Positions 6,809-14,030 of a stretch of 25,273 bases of DNA are shown piece by piece. This DNA comes from CANGYM01 sp044372405. GTDB taxonomy: Bacteria > Pseudomonadota > Alphaproteobacteria > JAJTHO01 > CANGYM01. The notes beneath the pieces were generated by a model. It worked only from the letters and a program-made list of their open reading frames with translations, was not told the origin of the DNA and made no database searches. The stretch covers positions 1-25,273 of the forward strand of contig JBILRW010000018.1 of the NCBI GenBank assembly GCA_044372405.1, read 5' to 3'. Position 1 is the stretch's first letter; each line of letters opens with the position of its first letter. The position numbers and the translations under genes are program-made.

Positions 6809-8186
6809 ATCAGCCCCCCGGAAACTTTTTTTAAAAACCTACGGCTGCCAGATGAATGTCTATGACAGTCAGCGGATGGCGGCCCTCCTCAAGCCCCTGC
6901 ATTTTGAAGAAACAAACGACATGAACCAGGCCGATCTGGTGCTGCTGAACACCTGTCACATTCGGGAAAAAGCTGCTGAAAAAGTTTATTCTGAACTCGG
7001 CCGCATCAAAACCATTCGCAATCGTCGTCGCAAGGAAGGGTCCGATATGCTGATTGCCGTGGCTGGGTGTGTGGCCCAGGCTGAGGGGGAAGAAATGTCC
7101 CGCCGGGCGCCCTTTGTCGATATGATTGTGGGGCCGCAGTCGTATCATCACTTGCCCGAGATGATTGCCCGGGTCATGCGCCAAAAAGGCACAGCACTGA
7201 TGACGGATTTTCCTGAAATCACCAAGTTTGACGCCGCTATGCCCGATGTGGTCCATGGGCGCGCCAGTGCCTTTGTGACGGTGCAAGAAGGATGCGACAA
7301 ATTTTGCTCCTTTTGTGTTGTTCCCTATACCCGTGGATTCGAGTACTCACGTCCCGTCATCGCCATTATAGACGAAGTCAAAAAAGCCCTGGATCAAGGT
7401 GTCCTAGAAATTACACTGCTGGGACAAAACGTCAATGCCTATCACGGAGAGGGCCCTGACGGAACAATATGGGGATTGGGCAAGTTATTGTTTGCGTTAG
7501 CCGAATTGCCAAAACTTCTGCGTATTCGCTATACAACATCTCATCCTCGCGATATGGACGATGATTTAATGGCGGCGCACAGGGATTTGCGGGTTCTCAT
7601 GCCCTTTTTGCATTTGCCGGTGCAATCGGGGTCCGATAAGATCCTCCGTGCTATGAATCGTAAGCACACCACGGCGGAGTATTTGGCCATTGTGGATTGT
7701 TTGCGGAAAAATCGTCCGGATATCGGGTTTTCGTCTGATTTTATTGTGGGTTTTCCAGGGGAAACCGAGGCACATTTTGAGGATACCCTCACGCTGGTAA
7801 AGACCGTGGGCTACGCCCAGGCCTATTCCTTTGCCTATAGCCCCCGCCCCGGTACGCCGGCAGCACTTGAGCCTCTACAAGTGCCTGAAGATACCAAACG
7901 CGACCGCCTATATCGGTTACAAGCTGTTATTGGGGAGGGTCAACAGGCATTCAATCAATCGACCATCGGCCAGACCGTGTCTGTTTTGCTGGAATCTAGG
8001 GGCAAAAAAACTGGTCAACTCACAGGCCGCAGTCCCCATATGCAATCGGTTTTGGTGGACGCGCCAGAGGATTTGGTCAATACGCTGCAATCCGTCCGCA
8101 TTACAGGGGGGTATGCGAACAGTTTGGTGGGGCTTTTGGACCATAATTTTTCCCATGATTTTCTCCTGTCCAGGGTCATTCAATAA
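6801..8186 (+). CDS. miaB: tRNA-2-methylthio-N6-isopentenyladenosine(37) synthase MiaB
   Basis: Radical-SAM methylthiotransferase that adds the 2-methylthio group to i6A37 of tRNAs reading UNN codons. The N-terminal UPF0004 domain has the three cluster cysteines C16 (YGCQMN), C52 (NTCHIREKA) and C90 (AGCVAQ). The radical-SAM motif is C165-xxx-C169-xx-C172 (CDKFCSFC), followed by VVPYTRG. A C-terminal TRAM domain (about LLESRGKKTGQLTGRS onward) completes the family architecture. The ATG at 6801 is preferred over an ORF start at 6741 because it yields a normal N-terminus and only an 8-base overlap with plsC. Its [4Fe-4S] clusters depend on Fe-S assembly of the kind encoded later in the window. 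Confidence 0.97.
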   Translation: MLESAPRKLFLKTYGCQMNVYDSQRMAALLKPLHFEETNDMNQADLVLLNTCHIREKAAEKVYSELGRIKTIRNRRRKEGSDMLIAVAGCVAQAEGEEMSRRAPFVDMIVGPQSYHHLPEMIARVMRQKGTALMTDFPEITKFDAAMPDVVHGRASAFVTVQEGCDKFCSFCVVPYTRGFEYSRPVIAIIDEVKKALDQGVLEITLLGQNVNAYHGEGPDGTIWGLGKLLFALAELPKLLRIRYTTSHPRDMDDDLMAAHRDLRVLMPFLHLPVQSGSDKILRAMNRKHTTAEYLAIVDCLRKNRPDIGFSSDFIVGFPGETEAHFEDTLTLVKTVGYAQAYSFAYSPRPGTPAALEPLQVPEDTKRDRLYRLQAVIGEGQQAFNQSTIGQTVSVLLESRGKKTGQLTGRSPHMQSVLVDAPEDLVNTLQSVRITGGYANSLVGLLDHNFSHDFLLSRVIQ

Positions 8187-8200
8187 CAAAATACACCGCC

Positions 8201-8228
8201 TTGAATTCCCTGAATCAGATGTTATGAT
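8201..8228 (+). promoter_or_regulatory. Candidate promoter for secG-pyrG
   Basis: TTGAAT (8201-8206), a 16-base spacer and TATGAT (8223-8228) lie 30 bases upstream of the secG ATG. The -10 matches the sigma70 consensus at five of six positions and the -35 at four of six. Confidence 0.45.
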
Positions 8229-8257
8229 GGGGCGTTTTTCCATAGAGACTCGCCCCC

Positions 8258-8740
8258 ATGACCATCCTTATTACGATTCATGCCCTTGTCACCGTGGCCT
8301 TGATTGCTGTTGTGCTGATGCAAAAACGCAGTACGGGGGCCTTGGGCGGACTGGCCGGACAAAGCAACCCTTCGCGCATGGCGACTCCCCGGGCCAGCAG
8401 CAATCCCTTGGCTAAGCTAACCACCTGGCTGGCTACTGTATTTATTGGGCTCAGTTTATTACTGGCTTATTTATCCAAAAGTGAGCACACAGATCCAACG
8501 GAGGCTTTATCTCGGGCTGTCAGCGCAACCTCTGTTCCCGTAGAAACAACCCCTGTTTTGCCACGTCCTGGGTCCACCACACCTGGTTCCGCTGCGCCTT
8601 CGTCTACATCTGCCCCGATTTCCCCACTGAAACCCGATGTGGAAACACCGCAGGCCCCTTCGTCCTCGCCCGCTTCTCAGGAAAAAACCGCGCCTAATGC
8701 AGAGTCTAAACCCTCGTCCCCTCAACCCACAGCCCCGTAA
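8258..8740 (+). CDS. secG: Sec translocon subunit SecG with a long Pro/Ser/Thr-rich tail
   Basis: Accessory subunit of the SecYEG channel that assists SecA-driven translocation. The N-terminal 75 residues carry the family pattern: a membrane segment (ITIHALVTVALIAVVLMQ), the loop KRSTGALGGLAG...NPLAKLT, and a second membrane segment ending LLLAYL. From about residue 78 the protein continues for over 80 residues of low-complexity Pro/Ser/Thr/Ala sequence. Extended tails of this kind occur in alphaproteobacterial SecG, but this one is about as long as the core. The stop (TAA, 8738-8740) abuts the pyrG ATG with no gap, so the pair is co-transcribed. Confidence 0.92.
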   Translation: MTILITIHALVTVALIAVVLMQKRSTGALGGLAGQSNPSRMATPRASSNPLAKLTTWLATVFIGLSLLLAYLSKSEHTDPTEALSRAVSATSVPVETTPVLPRPGSTTPGSAAPSSTSAPISPLKPDVETPQAPSSSPASQEKTAPNAESKPSSPQPTAP

Positions 8741-10366
8741 ATGCGACAGAAATTCCTTTTTATTACGGGGGGCGTGGTCTCATCCCTGGGTAAGGGCATT
8801 GTGTCCGCGTCGTTGGGGGCTTTGCTCCAGGCCCGGGGTTATACGGTGCGCCTGCGTAAGTTGGACCCCTACTTAAATGTTGATCCCGGCACCATGAGCC
8901 CCTATCAGCACGGCGAGGTTTTCGTCACCGACGATGGCGCCGAAACCGATTTGGATTTGGGCCACTATGAACGCTTTACGGGCGTGACGGCCAAACGGGG
9001 GGACAACATCACCACGGGGAAAATTTACTCCGAAGTCATTGCCCGCGAACGTCGCGGCGATTACCTGGGCGCCACTATCCAGGTCATTCCCCATGTCACC
9101 GATGCCATCAAAGAATTCATCATCAGCAATACCGATGATTGTGATTTTGTGTTGTGTGAAATTGGCGGCACCGTGGGGGATATTGAGGGCCTACCCTTCC
9201 TGGAAGCCATCCGTCAGCTGCGCAACGATTATGGCCTGTCCCATACGGCCTTTGTCCATTTGACGTTGTTGCCCTATATCACCAGCGCCGGCGAATTAAA
9301 AACCAAACCCACCCAGCACTCGGTGAAGGAAATGCTCAGCGTCGGTATTCAACCGGATTTTCTGGTGTGTCGCTGCGAACAGCCCATTCCCCCGGACGCG
9401 CGGGCCAAAATTGCCAGATTTTGTAACATGCGCCCCTCCCATGTGATTCCAGGCTATGATGTTCCCTCTATTTATGAAGTTCCCGCTGCCCTTCATGCGG
9501 AGAGTCTGGACGATCGTATTTTGGAATTTTTTCACCTGACTCCCAAAAAAGACACGGATCTTTCGTCCTGGAACCGCTTGCATGCTCTGCGTCACCAGCA
9601 GCACGGGCAGATCACGGTGGGGATTGTGGGGAAATATACTTCGTTGCACGATTCCTATAAATCCCTAATTGAGGCCATTGATCATGCGGGGCTGCACTGC
9701 GGCGTTCAAACCAACATCGCCTGGCTGTCGGCGGATCAAGTGCGGGAGGGTGTGGCGGATCTCTCCCCCTGCGATGCCATTTTGGTTCCGGGGGGCTTCG
9801 GTGAGCGCGGCACCCGCGGGAAAATGGCGGCCATTCGGTACGCCCGGGAAAACAATATCCCCTTTTTGGGAATTTGCTTTGGTATGCAAATGGCGGCCAT
9901 TGAATTTGCCCGGAATGTGTGCGGCCTCACGGGGGCCAACTCAACGGAATTTGGCGATTGTCAGGATCCCATCATCGGCCTGATGACCGGCTGGCAACAC
10001 GGAGAAACAAGGGAGCATCGCCACCAAGGTGATCAAAAAGGCGGCACCATGCGCCTGGGGGCCTATCCCTGTCGTCTGCAGCCTGGAACCCTGGCCGCCC
10101 GTATTTACGGCCAAACCCTGATTAACGAGCGCCACCGTCACCGCTATGAAATGAATCGTTCTTACGAAAACATCCTGGCTGAAAACGGAATGATCATTTC
10201 TGGTGATTCCCCCGATGGAACCCTGCCTGAAATCATCGAGATCAAAGACCACCCCTGGTTTGTGGGCGTGCAATTTCACCCTGAATTAAAATCCACCCCC
10301 CACCGTCCCCATCCGCTGTTTGTGTCGTTTGTGCGGGCGGCGCTGGAAAGAGGGGGAGCGAGTTAG
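8741..10366 (+). CDS. pyrG: CTP synthase (glutamine-hydrolysing)
   Basis: Makes CTP from UTP, ATP and glutamine, the last step of pyrimidine nucleotide synthesis. The 541-residue protein begins MRQKFLFITGGVVSSLGKGI, the P-loop of the synthase domain, with LDPYLNVDPGTMSPYQHGEVFVTDDG just after. The C-terminal class I glutaminase has the nucleophile C379 in GICFGMQ and the H513/E515 pair in FHPE, as expected. The length is standard. It starts on the base after the secG stop; the secG-pyrG order is common in alphaproteobacteria, where kdsA and eno often follow, but not here. Confidence 0.98.
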   Translation: MRQKFLFITGGVVSSLGKGIVSASLGALLQARGYTVRLRKLDPYLNVDPGTMSPYQHGEVFVTDDGAETDLDLGHYERFTGVTAKRGDNITTGKIYSEVIARERRGDYLGATIQVIPHVTDAIKEFIISNTDDCDFVLCEIGGTVGDIEGLPFLEAIRQLRNDYGLSHTAFVHLTLLPYITSAGELKTKPTQHSVKEMLSVGIQPDFLVCRCEQPIPPDARAKIARFCNMRPSHVIPGYDVPSIYEVPAALHAESLDDRILEFFHLTPKKDTDLSSWNRLHALRHQQHGQITVGIVGKYTSLHDSYKSLIEAIDHAGLHCGVQTNIAWLSADQVREGVADLSPCDAILVPGGFGERGTRGKMAAIRYARENNIPFLGICFGMQMAAIEFARNVCGLTGANSTEFGDCQDPIIGLMTGWQHGETREHRHQGDQKGGTMRLGAYPCRLQPGTLAARIYGQTLINERHRHRYEMNRSYENILAENGMIISGDSPDGTLPEIIEIKDHPWFVGVQFHPELKSTPHRPHPLFVSFVRAALERGGAS

Positions 10367-10383
10367 GGCTGTCAATTTTCACA

Positions 10384-10405
10384 TGATTTTCTCCTGATTT
10401 TCTCC
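10384..10405 (+). repeat. Tandem 11-bp direct repeat downstream of pyrG
   Basis: Two perfect adjacent copies of TGATTTTCTCC. Its function is unknown; it lies in the 102-base gap between pyrG and the next gene. Confidence 0.7.
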
Positions 10406-10468
10406 TTTCAAAACCCTGAAAAACCTGTCATAGTCTTTCTCTTTGAAAAATAGTTGAAAGCATATTCC

Positions 10469-10963
10469 ATGACGACACCTCCCTTAAAAGATTTTATTGC
10501 CCAAACTCTCAAAGATGTCTGTGATGCCATCGAGGCTGTCCGTCGGGATCGCGCTGCCCAACCCAACAAAACACCGTTGTTTGGCAGCAAAGATGCCCTG
10601 CCCGCCATTGATTTTGATCTGGCTGTGGCGATAGACCCCACAGATGAAAAAACGAAAATTATTGTTTTGGGTTCCATGTCGTCGGACAATCCCTCTGTCC
10701 CTTTGGTGGCCGCGCCTGGCCCCAGCCGGATTAAATTTCGCGTCAGCTTAACGCCAGAGGGCGAAACCAAACGCGACTTCCCCCCCCGCGGTGATCGTCG
10801 TGATGATGATCGCCCCCGTCGTGAACCCCGCTTTGGTGGCGGTGGTGATGGCGGTGATCGTGACCGTGGAGATCGTCCCCGGGGTCCACGTCCTGATCGT
10901 GATTTTGCCCCCCGTAAGCGTCCCTTTGGTGACGAAGGACGCCCCAGTCGTCGTTTCGAGTAA
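10469..10963 (+). CDS. Small protein with conserved-looking N-terminal domain and Arg/Asp/Gly-rich disordered tail
   Basis: The product is 164 residues and I do not recognise it with certainty. The ATG at 10469 is preferred to a TTG at 10454. Residues 1-30 form a predicted amphipathic helix (LKDFIAQTLKDVCDAIEAVR). A beta-like segment IDFDLAVAI and a later IKFRVSLTPEGE follow. This helix plus two-strand pattern recalls the trypsin-co-occurring domain 2 (trypco2) layout, but that is only an impression. From about residue 105 the sequence is almost entirely Arg, Asp, Gly and Pro, with RGD/RGG-like repeats, so it is probably disordered and may bind nucleic acid. It lies 23 bases upstream of the tolC-like gene. 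No signal peptide or membrane segment is seen. Confidence 0.7.
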   Translation: MTTPPLKDFIAQTLKDVCDAIEAVRRDRAAQPNKTPLFGSKDALPAIDFDLAVAIDPTDEKTKIIVLGSMSSDNPSVPLVAAPGPSRIKFRVSLTPEGETKRDFPPRGDRRDDDRPRREPRFGGGGDGGDRDRGDRPRGPRPDRDFAPRKRPFGDEGRPSRRFE

Positions 10964-10986
10964 CCTGCCCACATTGTGTGTGAACG

Positions 10987-12354
10987 GTGAAAGCCACCCT
11001 TTGGTTTTTCTTGTTTTTTTTCTGTGTCCCCGTGGTTGGAGCCGCAGAAACTTTGCCCGTGAGTTTGGGGGAAACGTGCAGTTTGGTCTATCAGACAAAC
11101 CCCCAGCTAAAAGCCGCCCGCTTGGGGGTTGAGGCCCTGGATGAGGCGTATAACAAGGCTCTTTCTGGTTTTCGTCCCAAGATCGAGGCGTTTGGTGATG
11201 CCGGATATGTAGATGGAACCGTGGATAAGCGGTTTGATCAGGAGCAAGATAGGGCGGATACGCGAAATCCTTACGCGTTGGGTGTATCCTATGAACAGCC
11301 CCTTTATCGCGGGGGAAAAACCACGGCGGAAAAAGAGCTGGCGGTGGCTCAAATTGCCCTGGGACGGGCAGAACTGCGGCGTCAAACCCAGGAGATTCTG
11401 TTAAAAACCATCCAAGCCTATGCGGATGTTGTGGCGGCCGAGGGGGTTTTGGTCTTTCAACGTCACTATCAGAAAACGCTGGAGGAAAACGTCACCATCA
11501 CCCAGGCCCGTTTTGACGCGGGGGATCTGACCATCACCGATGTTTACCAGTCAAAAGCCCGATGGGCGCGTGCCCGCACGGAGCTGCGACAAGCGGAAAA
11601 AAACCTAACCGCGCGGCGGGCTGATTTTATGGCGGTGGTTGGTGTGTTGCCAGGACCGTTGCAGGGGTTTTCTCCGTCCCCTAAATTGCCAAAAACCTTG
11701 GCGGCGGCAACGGATCAGGCGCTGAAAAAAAATCCTCTTTTGCGCGGTGCAAATTATAAAATAGAGGCTAAAGACGCGGAAGTGGATCGTATAACCGCAG
11801 GCTATCGTCCTGAACTTTTGGTAGAATCCCAAATATCACGGGAAGAAGACCCCTCTTTTGATGATCGTCGTCGACAAGGAGCAGAAACCAAATTGGTGTT
11901 AAAAATCCCGCTCTATGATGGGGGCATGGTGTCATCATGGGTTCGTCAGGCCAAAAAAGAACGCCAACAAGCCCGTTATGAAAAAGAAGACGTTTATCGT
12001 CGTGTGATTCAAGACGTCACCTTGGCCTGGAATGACCTTCAGGCGGCGGAATCGGATCTTGAAAGCACAACCCTGGAAGTTGAGTCGTCCCTGGAGGCCG
12101 TCATAGGCGTCCGCGAAGAATCCGATGTGGGGTTTCGCAGTACGCTGGATGTTTTGAATGCCGAGCAAGAGGCCCTGTTTGCCCAGCGCCGTCTGATGAC
12201 CACAAAACGGAATCGCATGGTGGCTGAATTCAGTTTATTGGCCGCCATGGGGGAGCTGGACATTCACAAATTATCCAAAAAAACAAAAAAATACGACCCC
12301 AACGAACACTTTGAACGGGTTAAAAATTTAACCTATGGGTGGTGGCAGGAGTAG
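10987..12354 (+). CDS. tolC: TolC-family outer-membrane channel protein
   Basis: Outer-membrane efflux or type I secretion channel that docks with a periplasmic adaptor and an inner-membrane pump. The 455-residue protein begins at GTG 10987 with a signal peptide (KATLWFFLFFFCVPVVGAA, likely cleaved before ETLP). Two related halves follow, each with long alpha-helical hairpin sequence rich in Ala, Gln and Arg. Family pieces include NPQLKAARLGVEALDEAYNK, YEQPLYRGGKT in the first half, and LKIPLYDGGMVSSWVRQAKK and DVLNAEQEALFAQRRL in the second. No adaptor or pump gene is adjacent, so it is probably a shared channel, as E. coli TolC is. The symbol denotes the family. Its 3' end converges on the lipoprotein gene with a 31-base gap. 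Confidence 0.92.
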   Translation: MKATLWFFLFFFCVPVVGAAETLPVSLGETCSLVYQTNPQLKAARLGVEALDEAYNKALSGFRPKIEAFGDAGYVDGTVDKRFDQEQDRADTRNPYALGVSYEQPLYRGGKTTAEKELAVAQIALGRAELRRQTQEILLKTIQAYADVVAAEGVLVFQRHYQKTLEENVTITQARFDAGDLTITDVYQSKARWARARTELRQAEKNLTARRADFMAVVGVLPGPLQGFSPSPKLPKTLAAATDQALKKNPLLRGANYKIEAKDAEVDRITAGYRPELLVESQISREEDPSFDDRRRQGAETKLVLKIPLYDGGMVSSWVRQAKKERQQARYEKEDVYRRVIQDVTLAWNDLQAAESDLESTTLEVESSLEAVIGVREESDVGFRSTLDVLNAEQEALFAQRRLMTTKRNRMVAEFSLLAAMGELDIHKLSKKTKKYDPNEHFERVKNLTYGWWQE

Positions 12355-12385
12355 GCAGAGGCCATATCTTTTTTGGTGACGAGAG

Positions 12386-13348
12386 CTATTTTTGAGATGG
12401 CTGACCATTGTAAATTTGCCATGCACAAACCAAATCGACTCTCTCTTGGACAGCTTTAATTGTCGCCTGATCCCCAGACGAAGGATTTAAAGTAAAATTT
12501 TTAAGTGCCCCTTCTAAAGTATCTAGCTTTTCTATATTTACTGGATTTACTGGAAGCTGCGTTAAGAAAGAGTCCATTGATTTCAATGTTTCTGTAGGAG
12601 TGAGTGCTGCGGTCAATTGTTCAATAGTTTGCTTAGTGATTGTGCCTTGTGTAGCGCAAGCTTCCCAACTTATTTTTGTATTGGATAGATCAACCAAAGG
12701 TACGCCAAGTAGCCGATTAAGCCCTGGAACACCAAAAGATGTCCTCGTATGATCTGCTCCTGTTAGCGCTATTCCGCGAGTTTCTGGGTTTTTTTGTTGT
12801 TCCTTGATGGCCGCCGTCCACTGTGTATTCGTTCTTTTAAGACGTGCTTCCATAGATGCTGCGTCATGAACACCGTCTGAAGTCTGACTTGGTTTTTCAA
12901 GCGGAATAATCGTTATGTTACCCTCTTTTGCGGCTATGATAAGCCGGGTATAGCTTTGAATCCATCCTTTGTCTTTCGCACCAAGATCCTCAAATTTTTC
13001 TGAGTTTCCATACCCTAATCCCTGCATCACCATTGATCTTATGTCTTCTTTTGTGATATCTGGTTGATTGATTTTTTCTTGAAACTCTGTTGACAAGGCC
13101 TCGAGGTACAATGTGTTAACGTTCAAGGAACATAGGTTTCTTGTTATAAAATCTCGAGGTTTTGGATCTGTATGGTTTTCTCCAATAAGGGATATTCCGT
13201 GTTGATCAAGAGACTGTTTAACTTGTGAAAACTCTTCGGTCGTTTCTGGTTGGCAAGATGTGTTTTGTGTTTTTTTTTCGTTTGAAATTGAGCAACTTAC
13301 GCACAGCAATGCGACGCCTATCATCAAAAGAGGAGGAATCTTCTTCAT
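12386..13348 (-). CDS. Probable lipoprotein with GENH/GADH motifs (TraB/ChaN/EreA-like superfamily, tentative)
   Basis: The product is 320 residues. It begins with a basic-hydrophobic signal and a cysteine cluster (MKKIPPLLMIGVALLCVSCS), so it is probably exported and perhaps lipid-modified at C16 or C19, although neither site is a perfect lipobox. The mature part has SLIGENHTDPKPRDF (GENH at 56-59), an LYLEAL segment (79-84) and ALTGADHTRTS (GADH at 197-200). A GExH near the N-terminus, an acidic residue after a strand and a later GxxH are the layout of the TIKI/TraB-ChaN-EreA metal-binding superfamily; I assign it there only tentatively. The DNA is clearly more A+T-rich than its neighbours. 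It is flanked downstream by tolC and upstream by IS66 and MITE-like debris, which suggests recent acquisition. No operon partner is present. Confidence 0.75.
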   Translation of the reverse strand: MKKIPPLLMIGVALLCVSCSISNEKKTQNTSCQPETTEEFSQVKQSLDQHGISLIGENHTDPKPRDFITRNLCSLNVNTLYLEALSTEFQEKINQPDITKEDIRSMVMQGLGYGNSEKFEDLGAKDKGWIQSYTRLIIAAKEGNITIIPLEKPSQTSDGVHDAASMEARLKRTNTQWTAAIKEQQKNPETRGIALTGADHTRTSFGVPGLNRLLGVPLVDLSNTKISWEACATQGTITKQTIEQLTAALTPTETLKSMDSFLTQLPVNPVNIEKLDTLEGALKNFTLNPSSGDQATIKAVQERVDLVCAWQIYNGQPSQK

Positions 13349-13370
13349 TAAACAACCTCGTTTTTGTTCG

Positions 13371-13428
13371 GCGGGAAATCCCGCGGCAAAGTGAATAATT
13401 AATTATGTATTTTTTTATAAAAAATACA
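13371..13428. promoter_or_regulatory. Two small inverted repeats upstream of the lipoprotein gene
   Basis: GCGGG/CCCGC (13371-13375 and 13380-13384, loop AAAT) lies just upstream of the lipoprotein ATG. A perfect 10-bp A+T inverted repeat (13406-13415 and 13419-13428, loop TAT) lies further out. Both fall in the A+T-rich 5' region of the lipoprotein gene. They could affect its expression or be insertion debris; no clear promoter hexamers were identified. Confidence 0.4.
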
Positions 13429-13491
13429 ATAAAAAAAATCTACCTTTTGTCACGCCCCATCCCCTGTGATACACTGTCTTTTTTGAGGTCC

Positions 13492-13731
13492 TCACCCCCC
13501 TGCCCCACCACTTTTCTTGCCACTAACCTCCCGCAAACTCTGCGGCGCAGGCTTCTTGGGGAGTTGGTCACTGGACGGGGGCTTACTGCCGTTTCTGCTG
13601 TTTAAACTCAAACAACGCTCAAGTCCGCCGATCCTAGCCTTAAGCTCGACGTTCTCTTTTTCCAATGCTGCGATCTTTTTTGTCACGTTCGTCCATACAC
13701 CCTGTTTAAACACTCCCCCCCACTTTTTCAA
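13492..13731 (-). pseudogene. Remnant of IS66-family transposase (TnpC N-terminus), frameshifted
   Basis: Residues KIAALEKENVELKARIGGLE form the N-terminal coiled coil. LSLNSRNGSKPPSSDQLPKK and SLREVSGKKSGG match the very conserved LGLNSSNSSKPPSSD...SLRE.SGRKPGGQ stretch of IS66 TnpC. The frame stops after GGAGG, where the family reads GGQxGH. Removing one G from the four-G run at 13503-13506 restores GGQGGEDLKK, but that frame also stops after about 20 codons. Intact TnpC is about 500 residues, so at most 15% remains. No tnpA or tnpB is present. It is a dead insertion-sequence scar beside the A+T-rich lipoprotein gene. Confidence 0.88.
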
Positions 13732-13736
13732 TGGGG

Positions 13737-13992
13737 TTATTTAGGGCTGTATAAGTCCACCAACATCTGAGACAAATGAGACTGAACGCGGTTAGATTTT
13801 TTGGTGTTAAAGGGGGCGGGCGGGGCGTGTCATCCTTGGTTCAAAAGCCCCTTTTTCCCTATTTTGGACTGCCGATTCCGCCAAGGTGAGGAGACCATAC
13901 CACCAGTATGCCCCCTTCACCTTGGCGGCTTTTCGTCTCAAAAGCCGAAAAAATCCATCTTTCTCGCTTAAATAATGACACGCCCTAAATAA
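13737..13992. mobile_element. Non-coding palindromic element, MITE-like
   Basis: This stretch has no gene and shows nested inverted repeats. The outer pair is TTATTTAGGGC at 13737-13747 and its exact complement at 13982-13992. The inner pair is GGGCGTGTCAT at 13823-13833 and its exact complement at 13975-13985. A central long hairpin has a 12-bp perfect stem (13878-13889 with 13917-13928) topped by a 5-bp stem (13896-13900 with 13906-13910, loop CACCA). TAAATAAT occurs twice around the right end (13969-13976 and 13986-13993). The 163-bp core bounded by the 11-bp ends has the size and form of a miniature inverted-repeat transposable element. A structured RNA or bidirectional terminator between the flanking genes is the alternative. 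Confidence 0.6.
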
Positions 13993-14030
13993 TCCCGCCG
14001 GCCAAAATCATCTCTTGGGGTATAGGGCCC

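Noticed and set aside
1402..10380. CTGTCAATTTTC at 10369-10380 is the complement of GAAAATTGACAG in the secY upstream repeat
   Set aside because: Twelve bases are too few to claim a repeat family, and the orientation at 10369 does not fit a promoter for the next gene.
8154..10396. A 15-base exact repeat, CATGATTTTCTCCTG, at 8154-8168 and 10382-10396
   Set aside because: One copy is inside the miaB coding end; in 25 kb a 15-base match is not far from chance (expected number of order 0.3-0.6), so I give it no meaning.
10743..11098. Long minus-strand and alternative plus-strand frames over the Arg/Asp/Gly-rich region (His/Asp- or Val/Ile-rich)
   Set aside because: They are frame-shifted readings of the repetitive CGT/GAT/GGT codons of the small protein and have no independent start signals.
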